In this document: piece by piece, positions 24,158 to 33,875 of the stretch
How positions within the stretch are numbered: the first letter of the stretch is position 1
How the letters are laid out: each line of letters begins with the position of its first letter
Source: Macrococcus sp. 19Msa1099
GTDB lineage: Bacteria > Bacillota > Bacilli > Staphylococcales > Staphylococcaceae
NCBI GenBank assembly: GCA_019357535.2
Contig: CP079955.1
Span: forward strand, 992,001 to 1,056,000
Direction of reading: 5' to 3'
Length of the DNA stretch: 64,000 nucleotides
Notes under the pieces: generated by a model
The model's database searches: none
Told to the model about the DNA's origin: nothing
The model's input: the letters and a program-made list of their open reading frames with translations, nothing else
Program-made: the position numbers and the translations under genes

Positions 24158-24194
24158 ATAAGTCATCATTCCAGACGGATGATGACTTATTTTT
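24158..24194 (+). terminator. Terminator after the AI-2E family gene
   Basis: A 12-bp stem (24158-24169 with 24179-24190), a 9-nt loop and TTTT. Confidence 0.85.
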
Positions 24195-24281
24195 CATTTA
24201 TTTCCAATAATATTTGGTTTTTTTCTTGTTTTTCTGTAGAATATGTATGAATTCAAATTAATTATTGTGAGTAGGGGTTTT

Positions 24282-26816
24282 ATGAAAATATTATTTAATA
24301 ATTATCGGAATGTAATTAAGTTTTTATTTATGGCATTACTGTTTATTTTTGTGATATATCGTCTAAAGGGTGAGTTATCGACGATTGACTTCAAATCGAC
24401 GATGACGGCATTTAAACATTTAGACTCTATACAGCTGGCGATCCTTATTTTTTCTGGTCTTATTTCAGTCAGTATTTTATCTTTATATGATTTTGTATTA
24501 GCCAAGAGGATGCATCTGGAAATCAAGCATATGAAACTCTTTAATGTTAGTTTTATTGCAAATGCATTAAATGCAGTTATTGGATTTGGAGGAATGATAG
24601 GGGCAGGGCTCCGCTTACTTATTTATAGGAATTATACTGAGGATGATAAAACGCTTATCAAGGTCATTTCAATGATGTTGTTATCGATGATTTCAGGGAT
24701 GAGTATTCTGAGTTTAGGTATCGTTTTTAATATATTTCCGAATACCCATGCTTTTGATCAGTACACTTGGTATAAAATTGGTATTTTTATCATTGCGCTC
24801 TATTTGCCGGTATTTCTTCTGTACACACTTATTAAGCCTGTTAACAATGATAAATTTCTGGGAATAATATTTACGCTTGTGTCAAGTGTTGAATGGCTGG
24901 CAGCGAGCGGTGTATTCTATCTGATATTTAAGTTTATACATATCGATGTCCAGTATTCGTTAATTATAGGTATCTTTGTTATCGCTGCTTTAGCTGGACT
25001 ACTCTCCATGGTTCCAGGTGGTTTTGGTGCTTTTGATCTGATGATCCTTATTGGATTTAAAAGTATTGGTATCACCGAAGAAAATGTATTGCTTGCACTC
25101 CTCATATATCGCGTTGTCTATTATTTCGTTCCTTTCCTTGTCGCAATGGTTTTATCCACCTTTGAGTTTAAGGGATTTGCAAAGAAACAATTTGAAGAAC
25201 GCTTTGAAGATAATAAGTATTTTGCACCTGCGATTGAAACAAGTTCATTATTTTTAAATCTGTTAAAAGATGTGTTAATACATCTACCAGCTATAGCCCT
25301 TGGTATCCTTTCTTTTATTACTGGGTTTGTATTTCTGATGACAAACAGTATATTGATAAACGATGCTATCTTTGATGTCCAGCACAATACATACACCTTC
25401 TTATCTTCTTTCTTCACGCTTGCTTGCTTACTGCTGATGATAAATGCGAAAGGTGTGATGCATGATACGAGACGTGCACATATCATCAGTATTGTTGCTG
25501 CTGCTGTAATATTAATCATTCTTTTCTTAACATTTGGAAATTGGCTTGTATACATTTGGATTGCAGCACTTATTTTACTTCTATTTATTGGGAATATGAA
25601 CATTAAGATGATTAAACGTCCAATCACACTGTTTAGAGCAGGCTTAACGATACTGTTTTCTGTCATTATCCTTTCGCTCAATAGCTGGCTTATCAGAATA
25701 CAGCTAAGTGAACTATTGGCACAGGATAGTATCGATTTTGACGGCAATTTAATGAGAAATTACTTTCTATTCTTTATTATTGCAACAATATTACTAATCA
25801 GTTTAACTTCGTATTTCTTCAATAAGAAATATATTGCTAATATCGCAATGGATGTTTCTGAAGAACAGCGTGCACAAATTATTGATATGTATGGAGGTAA
25901 CTTTGTCAGTCACCTTCATTATTCTACCGATAAATCGTATTTCATTAATCAAGCTGAAGATGCTTTTATCATGTTTCAGACACATTATGATACAATTTTC
26001 GTGCTTGGAGATCCTATAGGAAATAAGCAATCATTCAGAGATTTATTATACGATTTCTACAACCAAGCTAACTATTATGGATATGAAATCATCTTTTATC
26101 AGGTGAAACCTGATTATCTTCCTTTATATCATGATTTCGGAAATATCTTCTTCAAGTTAGGTGAAGAAGCAGTGATACCTCTTAACGATTTTACTATCAG
26201 TGGTAAGAAGAAACGTGCATTTCGTGCAACGGTGAATAAGTTTGAATCACAAGGCTATTTTTATGAGGTTGTGCATCCACCATTCAGTTCGGATTTTATA
26301 AACCAGTTACAAACTGTATCTGATGAATGGTTAAATGGAAGATCAGAAATGAACTTTTCAGTTGGAAGCTTTAATGCGTATTATCTCAATAAGGCACCTG
26401 TTGGCGTCATAAGAAATGAAGAAGAAATCATAGGATTTGTATCATTTATGCCGACAAATTATAATCACTCTATTTCAGTTGATATGATCCGCTGGAAAGA
26501 GAATGAGTTTCAGATGATGGACGGTCTATATTTAAATACGATGTTATACGTCAAAGAACATTACGATTACTTTAATATGGGAATGGCACCACTATCGAAC
26601 GTTGGCAGCCATAGATATGCATTTTATAGAGAGCGCTTTGCAGGAAGGATATTTGAGACAATTTCTCATATCTATAGTTTTAAAGGATTACGTAACTATA
26701 AAGAGAAATTTAATCCGAACTGGGAGCCACGCTATCTCGTCTATAAGAAGGGGAATAGTCTGATGACGTCTATGATAAGAGTGAGTTATCTCATTAATAA
26801 AAAGACAAGAAATTAA
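24282..26816 (+). CDS. mprF: Phosphatidylglycerol lysyltransferase/flippase MprF
   Basis: An 844-residue bifunctional protein. The N-terminal membrane half (about 14 helices) flips lysyl-phosphatidylglycerol, and the C-terminal GNAT-like domain (from about 510) transfers lysine from Lys-tRNA to the lipid. This reduces negative surface charge and binding of cationic peptides. Landmarks are [75 protein letters not shown] and [11 protein letters not shown]. The frame opens at 24243, but ATG 24282 after AGGGG matches the usual N-terminus. The stop overlaps that of msrA. Confidence 0.94.
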   Translation: MKILFNNYRNVIKFLFMALLFIFVIYRLKGELSTIDFKSTMTAFKHLDSIQLAILIFSGLISVSILSLYDFVLAKRMHLEIKHMKLFNVSFIANALNAVIGFGGMIGAGLRLLIYRNYTEDDKTLIKVISMMLLSMISGMSILSLGIVFNIFPNTHAFDQYTWYKIGIFIIALYLPVFLLYTLIKPVNNDKFLGIIFTLVSSVEWLAASGVFYLIFKFIHIDVQYSLIIGIFVIAALAGLLSMVPGGFGAFDLMILIGFKSIGITEENVLLALLIYRVVYYFVPFLVAMVLSTFEFKGFAKKQFEERFEDNKYFAPAIETSSLFLNLLKDVLIHLPAIALGILSFITGFVFLMTNSILINDAIFDVQHNTYTFLSSFFTLACLLLMINAKGVMHDTRRAHIISIVAAAVILIILFLTFGNWLVYIWIAALILLLFIGNMNIKMIKRPITLFRAGLTILFSVIILSLNSWLIRIQLSELLAQDSIDFDGNLMRNYFLFFIIATILLISLTSYFFNKKYIANIAMDVSEEQRAQIIDMYGGNFVSHLHYSTDKSYFINQAEDAFIMFQTHYDTIFVLGDPIGNKQSFRDLLYDFYNQANYYGYEIIFYQVKPDYLPLYHDFGNIFFKLGEEAVIPLNDFTISGKKKRAFRATVNKFESQGYFYEVVHPPFSSDFINQLQTVSDEWLNGRSEMNFSVGSFNAYYLNKAPVGVIRNEEEIIGFVSFMPTNYNHSISVDMIRWKENEFQMMDGLYLNTMLYVKEHYDYFNMGMAPLSNVGSHRYAFYRERFAGRIFETISHIYSFKGLRNYKEKFNPNWEPRYLVYKKGNSLMTSMIRVSYLINKKTRN

Positions 26817-26831
26817 TTTTTCTTGTCTTTT
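26800..26831. terminator. Bidirectional terminator across the mprF and msrA stops
   Basis: A 13-bp stem (26800-26812 with 26819-26831) contains the overlapping ends of both convergent genes. Confidence 0.85.
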
Positions 26832-27316
26832 ATTTTTTGTCTTGTTTCTTGTTCTCTTTTATAACGTTCAGGATCCTTCTTATAGAAGTCCTGATGATAG
26901 TCCTCTGCCTTATAGAATGTCTTTGATTCTCTTATTTCTGTGACAATCTGTTTATCGAAATTAGGTTGAATGTTGCTAATATAGTTTTCAGTAATCTCTC
27001 TTTGGTTATTATCTGAGTAAAAGATTGCCGTGCGATACTGACTTCCTCTATCTTGATATTGCCCATCATTGTCAGTCGGATCAATAATCTTAAAGAATAT
27101 TTCAAGTATTTGTAACGTCGTGAATACTTGATCATCATATTGTATTTCTACGACTTCAAGATGACCAGACGTACCGGTTTTTACTTGTTCATAGGTTGGA
27201 TTTTCAATATGCCCCCCCATATAACCACTAGTGACTGATGATACGCCATCATATGTATCAAAAGGTTTAACCATGCACCAGAAACAGCCACCTGCTAAGT
27301 ATATTTTCTTTTTCAT
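26813..27316 (-). CDS. msrA: Peptide methionine-S-sulfoxide reductase MsrA
   Basis: A 167-residue enzyme reducing methionine-S-sulfoxide in oxidised proteins. The catalytic GGCFWC motif is at 9-14 (nucleophile C11), and the conserved [16 protein letters not shown] and [12 protein letters not shown] segments follow. No MsrB domain is fused. The usual C-terminal recycling cysteines are not evident, so recycling may use thioredoxin directly, as in other short staphylococcal MsrA proteins. AGGAGG precedes the ATG at 27316. It is divergent from the LCP gene, as in S. aureus. Confidence 0.93.
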   Translation of the reverse strand: MKKKIYLAGGCFWCMVKPFDTYDGVSSVTSGYMGGHIENPTYEQVKTGTSGHLEVVEIQYDDQVFTTLQILEIFFKIIDPTDNDGQYQDRGSQYRTAIFYSDNNQREITENYISNIQPNFDKQIVTEIRESKTFYKAEDYHQDFYKKDPERYKREQETRQKIKDKKN

Positions 27317-27437
27317 ATATTTCTACCTCCTTTTTGTTATTTTACTTTATTATTTGGAAAAGAAACCGATATATGCTTGCAATAATGTAAATTCTTTTAT
27401 AAGTTTATTATATTGTAATATAGAAAGCAGGGTATAT

Positions 27438-28379
27438 ATGAGCGAAGGGATAACGCCAAGAAGAAAAAGAAAGAAAATCAGATTAAAAAAACTACCATTT
27501 GTAATTTTGGGATTAGTTTTATTACTTATACTGGTAGTAGTTTTTATCAAATCAAGTTATAATAGTGGCCTAGATTTAGCAGCAAAACATGGACAAAAGC
27601 ATGTCAACTATGACTTTAATGGAGTATCGAATAAAGACGGTAAATCAAATGTTTTAATTTTAGGTCAAGATCGCATGATTGATGGCTCAGCAAGAACGGA
27701 CTCCATTATGATTGCACAGTATGACTTCCTTAATAAGAAGGTAAAAATCATTTCAGTCATGCGCGATATATATGCTGAAATCCCCGGATATAGAAACTAT
27801 AAAATTAATACAGCCTACACGTTAGGTGGGCCGGATTTACTGCGTAAGACGATAGAGAAAAATTTAGGTATTCCAATAGAACATTATGCGATTATAGATT
27901 TCAAAGGGTTCGAAGCCATGGTAGATGAAATCTCACCGTCTGGAGTACCGGTAAATGTGGAAAAGGATATGTCTGAGAATATCGATGTATCTTTAAAGAA
28001 AGGTCAGCACAATCTAAATGGTAAAGAATTACTAGGTTATGCTCGTTTTAGACATGATGAAGAAGGGGACTTTGGACGCGTAAGACGTCAGCAGCAAGTG
28101 ATTTCTGCGTTAAAACAAGAGATGGTCAGTCTTCCTGTACTCTTTAAAACACCGAAATTGGCGGGTATTGCAAGAGGTTATGTCAATACAGACCTTAAAG
28201 ATGGCGAGATATTTCGAATGGGTACAAGCTTTGTTATTCGTGGTGATAAGAAGCAGAGCACATTGACTGTGCCAGTAAAAGGAAGCTTTCAGCAGGCAAG
28301 CTATCCTGAAGCAGGGGCTGTACTTGAAATAGATAAAGAAGTGAATAAAAAGGCGATACAGAAGTTCTTAAATGAGTAA
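27438..28379 (+). CDS. msrR: LytR-CpsA-Psr (LCP) family cell-wall ligase, MsrR-like
   Basis: LCP proteins attach wall teichoic acid or other glycopolymers to peptidoglycan outside the membrane. The start at 27438 gives 313 residues: a basic cytoplasmic tip (residues 8-19), one membrane anchor (about 20-38) and the LCP domain. Domain landmarks are [51 protein letters not shown] and [20 protein letters not shown]. The open frame continues upstream to 27231, but that part crosses the msrA promoter and is not coding. The name rests on the msrA-msrR neighbourhood. Confidence 0.9.
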   Translation: MSEGITPRRKRKKIRLKKLPFVILGLVLLLILVVVFIKSSYNSGLDLAAKHGQKHVNYDFNGVSNKDGKSNVLILGQDRMIDGSARTDSIMIAQYDFLNKKVKIISVMRDIYAEIPGYRNYKINTAYTLGGPDLLRKTIEKNLGIPIEHYAIIDFKGFEAMVDEISPSGVPVNVEKDMSENIDVSLKKGQHNLNGKELLGYARFRHDEEGDFGRVRRQQQVISALKQEMVSLPVLFKTPKLAGIARGYVNTDLKDGEIFRMGTSFVIRGDKKQSTLTVPVKGSFQQASYPEAGAVLEIDKEVNKKAIQKFLNE

Positions 28380-28411
28380 AAACAGGAGAAGCGATTGCTT
28401 CTCCTGTTTTT
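28378..28411. terminator. Bidirectional terminator after msrR
   Basis: A 15-bp stem (28378-28392 with 28397-28411) with a GATT loop and A/T ends separates the LCP gene from the convergent tautomerase gene. Confidence 0.9.
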
Positions 28412-28598
28412 ATTGTTGATCTGATAATAGTTGACCCGCTACTGCATAACGCTCTTTTTTAAGTTCTTCAATAAATACATGAACTTTCTCTTTCGGCGCT
28501 CCAGAGTTACGACTTACAACTTCCGTTACTTCTTCAACGATTTTCTTTAACTGTTCTTCAGAACGACCTTCAACTAATTCTACTGTTACGAATGGCAT
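28410..28598 (-). CDS. 4-oxalocrotonate tautomerase family protein
   Basis: A 62-residue protein. Choosing the second ATG (28598) exposes Pro at position 2 ([16 protein letters not shown]), the N-terminal catalytic proline needed by this superfamily. The SD AAGGAG is 7 nt from this ATG but only about 1 nt from the upstream ATG at 28604, which supports the choice. Length and the basic residues near 10-12 and 38-40 fit the family. The physiological substrate is unknown. Confidence 0.9.
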   Translation of the reverse strand: MPFVTVELVEGRSEEQLKKIVEEVTEVVSRNSGAPKEKVHVFIEELKKERYAVAGQLLSDQQ

Positions 28599-28646
28599 AA
28601 ACATTCTCCTTTACATCTTAAATTTATTGTTCAAAGTTATAATATA

Positions 28647-29651
28647 CTATTCATAGATATTACGGTTAACAGAGGATCCATTACCACTTACCCAGTCGTC
28701 CATGCCGTCGTCTTCCATAATCTCGACGTTAACATCTGTAACATGAGGCTGTTTTAATAATGCGCTCGCTACCGATTTTTTGATTTCTGTTAATTCTCTT
28801 AAATTAAATTCATGGTTTGAAACTTCGATCAATGCTTCAACGTGCTTATCTTCGCCTTCTTTCATTACAACAAGACGTTTGATATCTGAAACATCAGGAT
28901 GTTCTAATATCACTTTAGAAGCATTAACTTCCATCTCTTCATCTGCACGTCCGATTGCACCAGCTGCATTTTCCATGAAGACTTTAAACACAACATAGAA
29001 CATTGCTAAACCGATGATGACTGAAACGATACCTTCAACCTGACTCCATCCTGTAAAACGAGCAATAATAATAGCGATTAATGCAATGAATCCTCCGCCA
29101 GTTGCCACTGTATCTTCCATGAATACCAGTTTCGTTGCAGGTTTGGCACTTCCAATATTAGCATAACTAGTAGTTAAAGGATGAAGGCCAGTGGCAGGTT
29201 TGTGAACTTCCTCAAGTACTTCTTGTCCTGCTTTATATAATACTGATCCTTCTAATACAACCCCAATTAATAATACACCAATAGCAATTAAAAATTGATT
29301 TAACGATTGCTCTTGATGCGTCGGATTCATAATATGATGTATCCCTTCTAACACTGTTTCATAAGCTAAAATTGCAACGATGATCACGGCGAATAAACAA
29401 ACGATGTTAACCAGGCGGCCATATCCAAATGGAAACCTTTCATTCGGTGCTTTCTTAGAAACAGCTGAGCCGACCCAGACAAAAAGTTGGTTTGCAGCAT
29501 CACCATAAGAGTGCATCATCTCTGCGAACATTGCAACGTTACCGGTAAATATATAGGCAACTAGCTTTAAAGTACCTAAAATAAAGTTGACGATTGCTGC
29601 AATTAAAGAAGATTTACTCCCTTTTTTGAGTAATGTAAATAATCCTGTCAT
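28647..29651 (-). CDS. Cation diffusion facilitator (CDF) transporter
   Basis: A 334-residue divalent-cation efflux protein: six membrane helices and a cytoplasmic C-terminal domain (HVEALIEVSNHEFNLRE). The second helix holds the MMHSYGDAANQ metal motif. The fifth helix carries VFMEDTVA rather than the common HxxxD, a pattern I associate with the SLC30A9-like branch of the family. Zinc, iron or manganese export is therefore open. Its C-terminus is acidic (VEIMEDDGMDDW). It appears monocistronic. Confidence 0.85.
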   Translation of the reverse strand: MTGLFTLLKKGSKSSLIAAIVNFILGTLKLVAYIFTGNVAMFAEMMHSYGDAANQLFVWVGSAVSKKAPNERFPFGYGRLVNIVCLFAVIIVAILAYETVLEGIHHIMNPTHQEQSLNQFLIAIGVLLIGVVLEGSVLYKAGQEVLEEVHKPATGLHPLTTSYANIGSAKPATKLVFMEDTVATGGGFIALIAIIIARFTGWSQVEGIVSVIIGLAMFYVVFKVFMENAAGAIGRADEEMEVNASKVILEHPDVSDIKRLVVMKEGEDKHVEALIEVSNHEFNLRELTEIKKSVASALLKQPHVTDVNVEIMEDDGMDDWVSGNGSSVNRNIYE

Positions 29652-29811
29652 AGAATTCTCCTAACATATTTAATTTTATATTTACTTTACCTATTATAGG
29701 TGAAAATAAACATAATAAAAAGGATACTTGATTGATTTAATGCTATTACTTTATTTTAAATTTTCAATTAACTATGCGACAATAGAAGTAACTTATTTCA
29801 GGAGGGTTATT

Positions 29812-30198
29812 ATGTTTAAAGAATTATTAACATCTATCGGTATCGGAGATTCTAAAATCAACACAAAGCTGGAGAAAACATCATTCAGGTTAGACGAAGA
29901 TATTAACGGGGTAGTGGATGTACACGAATTAGATGGGCTGGAGATCGATCACATAGAACTATCATTAATTGAACGTAAGAAAAATAAGGATGAAATGAGC
30001 CAATTTGAATACTTAGATGAGAAATTAGCATCATTTACCATCGAAAACAGAGGATCAGAAACAATTCCATTCACATTTCCGGCAATTCATAACGTAGAAG
30101 ATGTAAATCATACGTTCGTGATCATTACACATGTATTTGTCAGTAGCTCAGTTGATTATTATGATGAAGATGAAATTTACTTTGAAAGTGTCCGTTAA
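29812..30198 (+). CDS. Spo0M-like arrestin-fold protein, short form
   Basis: The start at 29812 follows GGAGGG. The 128-residue product begins MFKELLTSIGIGDSKINTKLEK, clearly like B. subtilis Spo0M. Only the first arrestin-like half is present, against about 258 residues in B. subtilis. No remnant of a second half follows; the next 300 nt belong to a decayed gene on the other strand. Since these bacteria do not sporulate, a role in membrane or stress physiology is more likely. Function unknown. Confidence 0.75.
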   Translation: MFKELLTSIGIGDSKINTKLEKTSFRLDEDINGVVDVHELDGLEIDHIELSLIERKKNKDEMSQFEYLDEKLASFTIENRGSETIPFTFPAIHNVEDVNHTFVIITHVFVSSSVDYYDEDEIYFESVR

Positions 30199-30517
30199 AT
30201 TTAGTAAATAAAAATTGATATAATTTCTTAAATTTTCAATATTTCTTAATAGAAAACCGTCAAAAGGGAACACGTTATTACGATATAAAGATTCTAGTTT
30301 TTCTTTTAGGTGATTTACCTCTGTTATTAAGCTTGCCGGATATTGATATTTTATTATGTTAATTTCAAATTCGTCTTCATCGTGTATGATGAATAAGCTT
30401 TCTGAGTGGCAGAGACTTAAGAAGAATGTATGATTCATTCTCCTCTATAAGTTCTGATTTCCATGAATAGTGTATAGAATGGTCGTATTTATATGTATTA
30501 ACATTGTATTCTTTCAT
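30148..30517 (-). pseudogene. DUF402-family gene with internal deletion
   Basis: On the minus strand a strong GGAGG SD precedes ATG 30517. The frame reads 46 codons that resemble the start of DUF402 proteins (YKYDHSIHYSWKSELI, then LPLRKLIHHTR) and stops. In another frame, from about 30385, the sequence resumes as a DUF402 C-terminus (DEDEFEINIIKYQYPASL, then NNVFPFDGFLLRNIENLRNYI). Roughly 90 central residues and the reading frame are missing at the junction near 30380-30390. The tail frame runs to 30148 and overlaps the neighbouring gene; the true end is probably near 30199. This accounts for the 30199-30609 gap. Confidence 0.75.
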
Positions 30518-30609
30518 TTAAACCTCCGTTGTAAATTTATTGATTTAATTATATGATATATTAATCAGAAAATTCTTTAAATAAAATTATATTATTAGAG
30601 GAGTAATTT

Positions 30610-31074
30610 ATGGACATCACATTTACAAAAGATAATATGCGTTTCAAATATAGAGCTTCAGCGCTAATTATAGAAAATAATCATATTTTATTACAAAAAT
30701 TCAATGATTACTGGACACCACCTGGCGGCAAAGTTCAAATGCTAGAAGATTCTAAAATAGCCTTGAAAAGAGAGATATTAGAAGAACTATCAACTGACAT
30801 AGAGATAGAACAAATTGCTATTTTCATTGAACAAACATATCATTCACAAGAAAAGTCATTCCATGAGCTCGGCGTTTATTATTTTTGTCATTCCAAATCA
30901 TTATGGGATAGAGGAATATCTATAATCGGAAATGAAAATGGAGAAGATATGGAGTATCGATGGTTCCCGGTAAATGAAATCGATAAGATCAATATTCAAC
31001 CAGTAATATTAAAGGAAAAGCTGTTAAGCGAGAATAAGGATTTTGAACATATTATTAATCATGAAAAGGACTAA
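30610..31074 (+). CDS. NUDIX hydrolase
   Basis: A 154-residue enzyme. The Nudix box GGKVQMLEDSKIALKREILEEL is complete (G, E and the REILEE core), preceded by the WTPPGG turn. It hydrolyses a nucleoside diphosphate linked to another moiety; the substrate cannot be told. AGAGGAG precedes ATG 30610. The TA promoter at 31097 lies just downstream, so it is probably transcribed separately. Confidence 0.88.
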   Translation: MDITFTKDNMRFKYRASALIIENNHILLQKFNDYWTPPGGKVQMLEDSKIALKREILEELSTDIEIEQIAIFIEQTYHSQEKSFHELGVYYFCHSKSLWDRGISIIGNENGEDMEYRWFPVNEIDKINIQPVILKEKLLSENKDFEHIINHEKD

Positions 31075-31096
31075 GGAGGAATTTAGATATATTTAT

Positions 31097-31141
31097 TTGG
31101 ACAATTCTATCTCTAATGTTATAATGTACACGATATTGTAC
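31097..31141 (+). promoter_or_regulatory. Promoter and operator of the first YefM/YoeB module
   Basis: TTGGAC (31097-31102), 17 bp, TATAAT (31120-31125) form a near-consensus promoter. A dyad GTACACGATATTGTAC (31126-31141) abuts the -10 and, with the preceding T, starts with TGTACA. TGTACA is the core that YefM-type antitoxins are known to bind, so autorepression is expected. Confidence 0.75.
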
Positions 31142-31159
31142 GTTACGGGAGGGTCATTT

Positions 31160-31411
31160 ATGAATACTTATACACCTACTAGTGCTAGAAAAGATTTTTT
31201 CAACATTATAAAATCTGTTAATGAAGATAGTAAGGAAATTTACATTGCACCAACTAAAATTGGAGAAAAAGGAGCTGTTTTAGTTGGTGAAGATGATTGG
31301 AATGCCATTCAGGAGACGTTATTCTTATTAGAAAAAGGTATTGCTTATCAAATCGAACAACGTAAAGATGAAGAAGAAATTGATTTTGACAGTACATGGG
31401 ATAATATTTAA
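31160..31411 (+). CDS. yefM: YefM/Phd family antitoxin (module 1)
   Basis: The true start is ATG 31160 after GGGAGGG; the open frame upstream to 31043 crosses the promoter. The 83-residue protein has the Phd/YefM N-terminal DNA-binding fold (TYTPTSARKDFFNIIKSVNEDS, then GAVLVGEDDWNAIQETLFLL) and an acidic tail (DEEEIDFDSTWDNI) that would wrap the toxin. The stop shares one base with the toxin start (TAATG), so the two are translationally coupled. Confidence 0.88.
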   Translation: MNTYTPTSARKDFFNIIKSVNEDSKEIYIAPTKIGEKGAVLVGEDDWNAIQETLFLLEKGIAYQIEQRKDEEEIDFDSTWDNI

Positions 31412-31671
31412 TGTACAAAGTGGTTATGAAATCTAGTGTCAAGAAAGATCTGAAAAAGATAAAAAACACACACTTAGAAACGAACTTTCTAAAAATCATT
31501 AAACAGCTTAAAGAAAATCCATATAATAATAACCATTCTTTCGAAAAACTAATTCCCCCAATAAAGGGGTTTTATTCGAGAAGGTTAAATGTACAACATC
31601 GTGTTGTTTATACAGTAAATGACGAAGATAAAATTGTAACAATCTATTCAGCATATGGGCGTTATGAGTGA
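31411..31671 (+). CDS. yoeB: YoeB/Txe family mRNA-interferase toxin (module 1)
   Basis: An 86-residue RelE-superfamily toxin. Recognisable blocks are KKDLKKIKNTHLETNFLKIIKQLKENPY, FEKLIPPIKGFYSRRLNVQHRVVYTV and the C-terminal YSAYGRYE. The latter carries the basic and aromatic residues used to cleave mRNA on the ribosome. The region corresponding to the usual SRRIxxEHRLVY is slightly changed (SRRLNVQHRVVY). Its stop abuts the stop of the convergent GNAT gene with no terminator between. Confidence 0.85.
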   Translation: MYKVVMKSSVKKDLKKIKNTHLETNFLKIIKQLKENPYNNNHSFEKLIPPIKGFYSRRLNVQHRVVYTVNDEDKIVTIYSAYGRYE

Positions 31672-32121
31672 TCATTCTACAACTTTACTGAGCATTATCT
31701 TATCCATCGCCCTAATACCATTTTCCATAATGACTTCTTTATATTCATTGATAAAGAAGTCTTTTTCTATTTCTTGAATTCTAAATCCACACTTTTGATA
31801 TAACGCGAGTTGATTCAGACTTGAGTTCGCTGTGGCGATGATTAACTTATCGTATCCTGAATGCTTCGCTATTTTCTCCGCTTCTTCTAACATCACCTTA
31901 CCATAACCTTTCCCATGATAAGCTTCACTTACTGCAATGTTCATTATTTCAATGGTTGATTCACTAACTTCTTTTAATACGACAACACCAATAGGTTTAC
32001 TTTGTTCTAATATATACATTGAACTTTCACTAATATATCGATTAATCATTTCAATCGAAGGGTCAGCTAATAGCAATAACTCTAAAATTTCATCGTTGAT
32101 TTCATAAACTTGTTTTAACAT
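31672..32121 (-). CDS. GNAT family N-acetyltransferase
   Basis: The start at 32121 follows AAAGGTGA and gives 149 residues; the open frame up to 32199 is noncoding. GNAT landmarks are IEIMNIAVSEAYHGKGYGKVMLEEAEKIAK, the acetyl-CoA pyrophosphate loop being YHGKGYGK, and NQLALYQKCGFRIQEIEKDFF. The acceptor substrate is not predictable. It ends one base from the YoeB toxin stop. Confidence 0.85.
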   Translation of the reverse strand: MLKQVYEINDEILELLLLADPSIEMINRYISESSMYILEQSKPIGVVVLKEVSESTIEIMNIAVSEAYHGKGYGKVMLEEAEKIAKHSGYDKLIIATANSSLNQLALYQKCGFRIQEIEKDFFINEYKEVIMENGIRAMDKIMLSKVVE

Positions 32122-32203
32122 CGAATCACCTTTTTGTAAGAATTTTCTGTATAATATCATTATATATTTTTTTCTTATGATAAACACAGAAAGGTGCATA
32201 TTA

Positions 32204-32944
32204 ATGAAACCAATCTATACTTTTGAGCAATCAGCTGATTTAAATAAGTATCATGCTGATATAACATATTTCCATACACAAATTAATGATTTCCAAAAAT
32301 ACCTTGAAGATTATTTTCAGTTAAAGGATATACCACATGGTGTATTCTGGACATCACGTTTTGTGATGGAAGAGGTGCTCGAAAAACCTGTACCTGCTTT
32401 TACGAGAGATGAAACCATCTACATGTGTGCTGATCATGATTACTGGGAACAATATTTAACAGCGTTGCTTCCAGAAGTTTTAAAAGATAAATACACGTCA
32501 TATTATACCGAACACACTAAAGATGAGATGCTTGCAATATTAGGACATGAACTCACGCATCATATTAATCTATTTCTTGCTGAATTTGATGAAGATAAAC
32601 CAAGGTGTGAAGATATGTGGTTTGAAGAAGGAATGGCGACTTATCTTCCTAGAAAGTTCTTTTTTGATGAAAGATTATTCTGTGACGTATATCATCTAGA
32701 AAAGACGCTCTATGAATATTATTTAAATGAATTTGGTGACCTACCTTTAGAACACTTTACATATGATATTTACTCGCACCCAAAGGAATATATTATGTTC
32801 CATTACTGGATGAGTTTTGTTAAAGTCACTCAGTTTGTAAGTCTTGTAGATGGAGATGTATCACGTTTATTTAAACTTTATCATGATTGGGATAAAGAAG
32901 GGAGAAAGGTATCTTTAGCGCATTATTTTAAAACACATATTTAG
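32204..32944 (+). CDS. Putative zinc metallopeptidase (HExxH, gluzincin type)
   Basis: A 246-residue soluble protein with no signal peptide. The zinc motif HELTHH has H115, E116 and H119, and a probable third ligand Glu lies 22-23 residues on in WFEEGMATY (E141 or E142). This HExxH...EExxA pattern is that of gluzincin peptidases. The start ATG 32204 follows GAAAGGTG; the frame opens earlier at 32177 without an SD. It heads a four-gene run of like orientation to 35125. I do not recognise a characterised relative. Confidence 0.7.
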   Translation: MKPIYTFEQSADLNKYHADITYFHTQINDFQKYLEDYFQLKDIPHGVFWTSRFVMEEVLEKPVPAFTRDETIYMCADHDYWEQYLTALLPEVLKDKYTSYYTEHTKDEMLAILGHELTHHINLFLAEFDEDKPRCEDMWFEEGMATYLPRKFFFDERLFCDVYHLEKTLYEYYLNEFGDLPLEHFTYDIYSHPKEYIMFHYWMSFVKVTQFVSLVDGDVSRLFKLYHDWDKEGRKVSLAHYFKTHI

Positions 32945-32953
32945 GAGGGTGCC

Positions 32954-33844
32954 ATGCATATTGATGATTTAAATGATCACTTGCCAGGCTTTCATTTTTT
33001 GAAGTTAGAAAGCTTTAACAAGGGTTGGTCGGATGATCAAAAATATATTGTTACAACTCGAGATGATAAGTATCTATTACGTCTTTCTTCTATTGATAGA
33101 ATAGAGGATATTCAATTGCAAATTAATTTAGTTGAACAGTGTATGGACCTTGGACTTCCAGTGCAACAATTAGTATCACACGGCGACTATCATAATCATT
33201 ATTGTTTACTATACCAATGGATTGAAGGTCATGAAGCTAAAGAAATATTACCGACATTAACTTCAGAAGAACAATATGAGCTTGGTCTTGAAGCCGGGAG
33301 AATATTGAAAGTCATTCATGCTATACCTGGCGCAAATCAGTTTGGATGGCGTGACTTTTTTCTAAAGAAAATCGAACGTAAGAAATCAATGTATCTAAAC
33401 TGTGAATATAAATATGATAACGATCAGTGTTTATTTAATGTAATAGAAAAGTATGAAAATCGTATCATCGATAAACCTGTTGTCTACCACCACGGCGATT
33501 ATCATGTTGGGAATATGGTCATTGATGAAAAAGGTAAACTGTGGATTATTGATTTTGACAGATGTAGTATCGGTGTACCATTTGAAGAATTCAATCGTAT
33601 CAGCTGGTGTGTAAATACGAGTGAGGTATTTAGTAGAGGGCGCGTTGATGGATATTTTGATGGTAAAGTACATAAGACATTTTGGGAAGTATTATCTGTT
33701 TATATTGCTACGAATATCTTATCTTCATTACCATGGGCAGTCCAATTCGGTGTCAAAGAAATATAAGTCATGAAACAAGAATTTGAAGTACAACGTAAGT
33801 ATTATGAAGATTTTAATATTGTAATTCCTAAATGGTATAAATAA
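32954..33844 (+). pseudogene. Aminoglycoside-phosphotransferase-like kinase, premature stop near the C-terminus
   Basis: The APH fold is clear: catalytic loop HGDYHVGN (D182, N187) and metal motif IDFD (200-202), with SD GGAGGG. Translation ends at an in-frame TAA at 33764-33766 (270 residues). The same frame continues for 25 codons to a second TAA at 33842 and reads VMKQEFEVQRKYYEDFNIV then IPKWYK, a plausible C-terminal helix for this family. So one nonsense change probably shortened a protein of about 296 residues. The catalytic core remains, and the product may still fold. The phosphate acceptor is unknown; many such proteins are not drug-modifying. Confidence 0.75.
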
Positions 33845-33875
33845 TATTGCGAATTACATCATTGGAGGGATACAC

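Noticed and set aside
25121-25747. 208-codon ORF on the minus strand inside mprF
   Set aside because: It is antisense to the membrane part of mprF, has no SD, and its composition mirrors the sense strand.
27231-27437. Upstream in-frame extension of the LCP gene
   Set aside because: It runs through the msrA start region and the divergent promoter; the family N-terminus and a basic tip plus membrane anchor begin at 27438.
32954-33844. Calling the kinase-like gene an antibiotic-resistance gene
   Set aside because: Only the generic APH catalytic motifs are seen. No specific resistance subfamily is recognised, and the gene is truncated.
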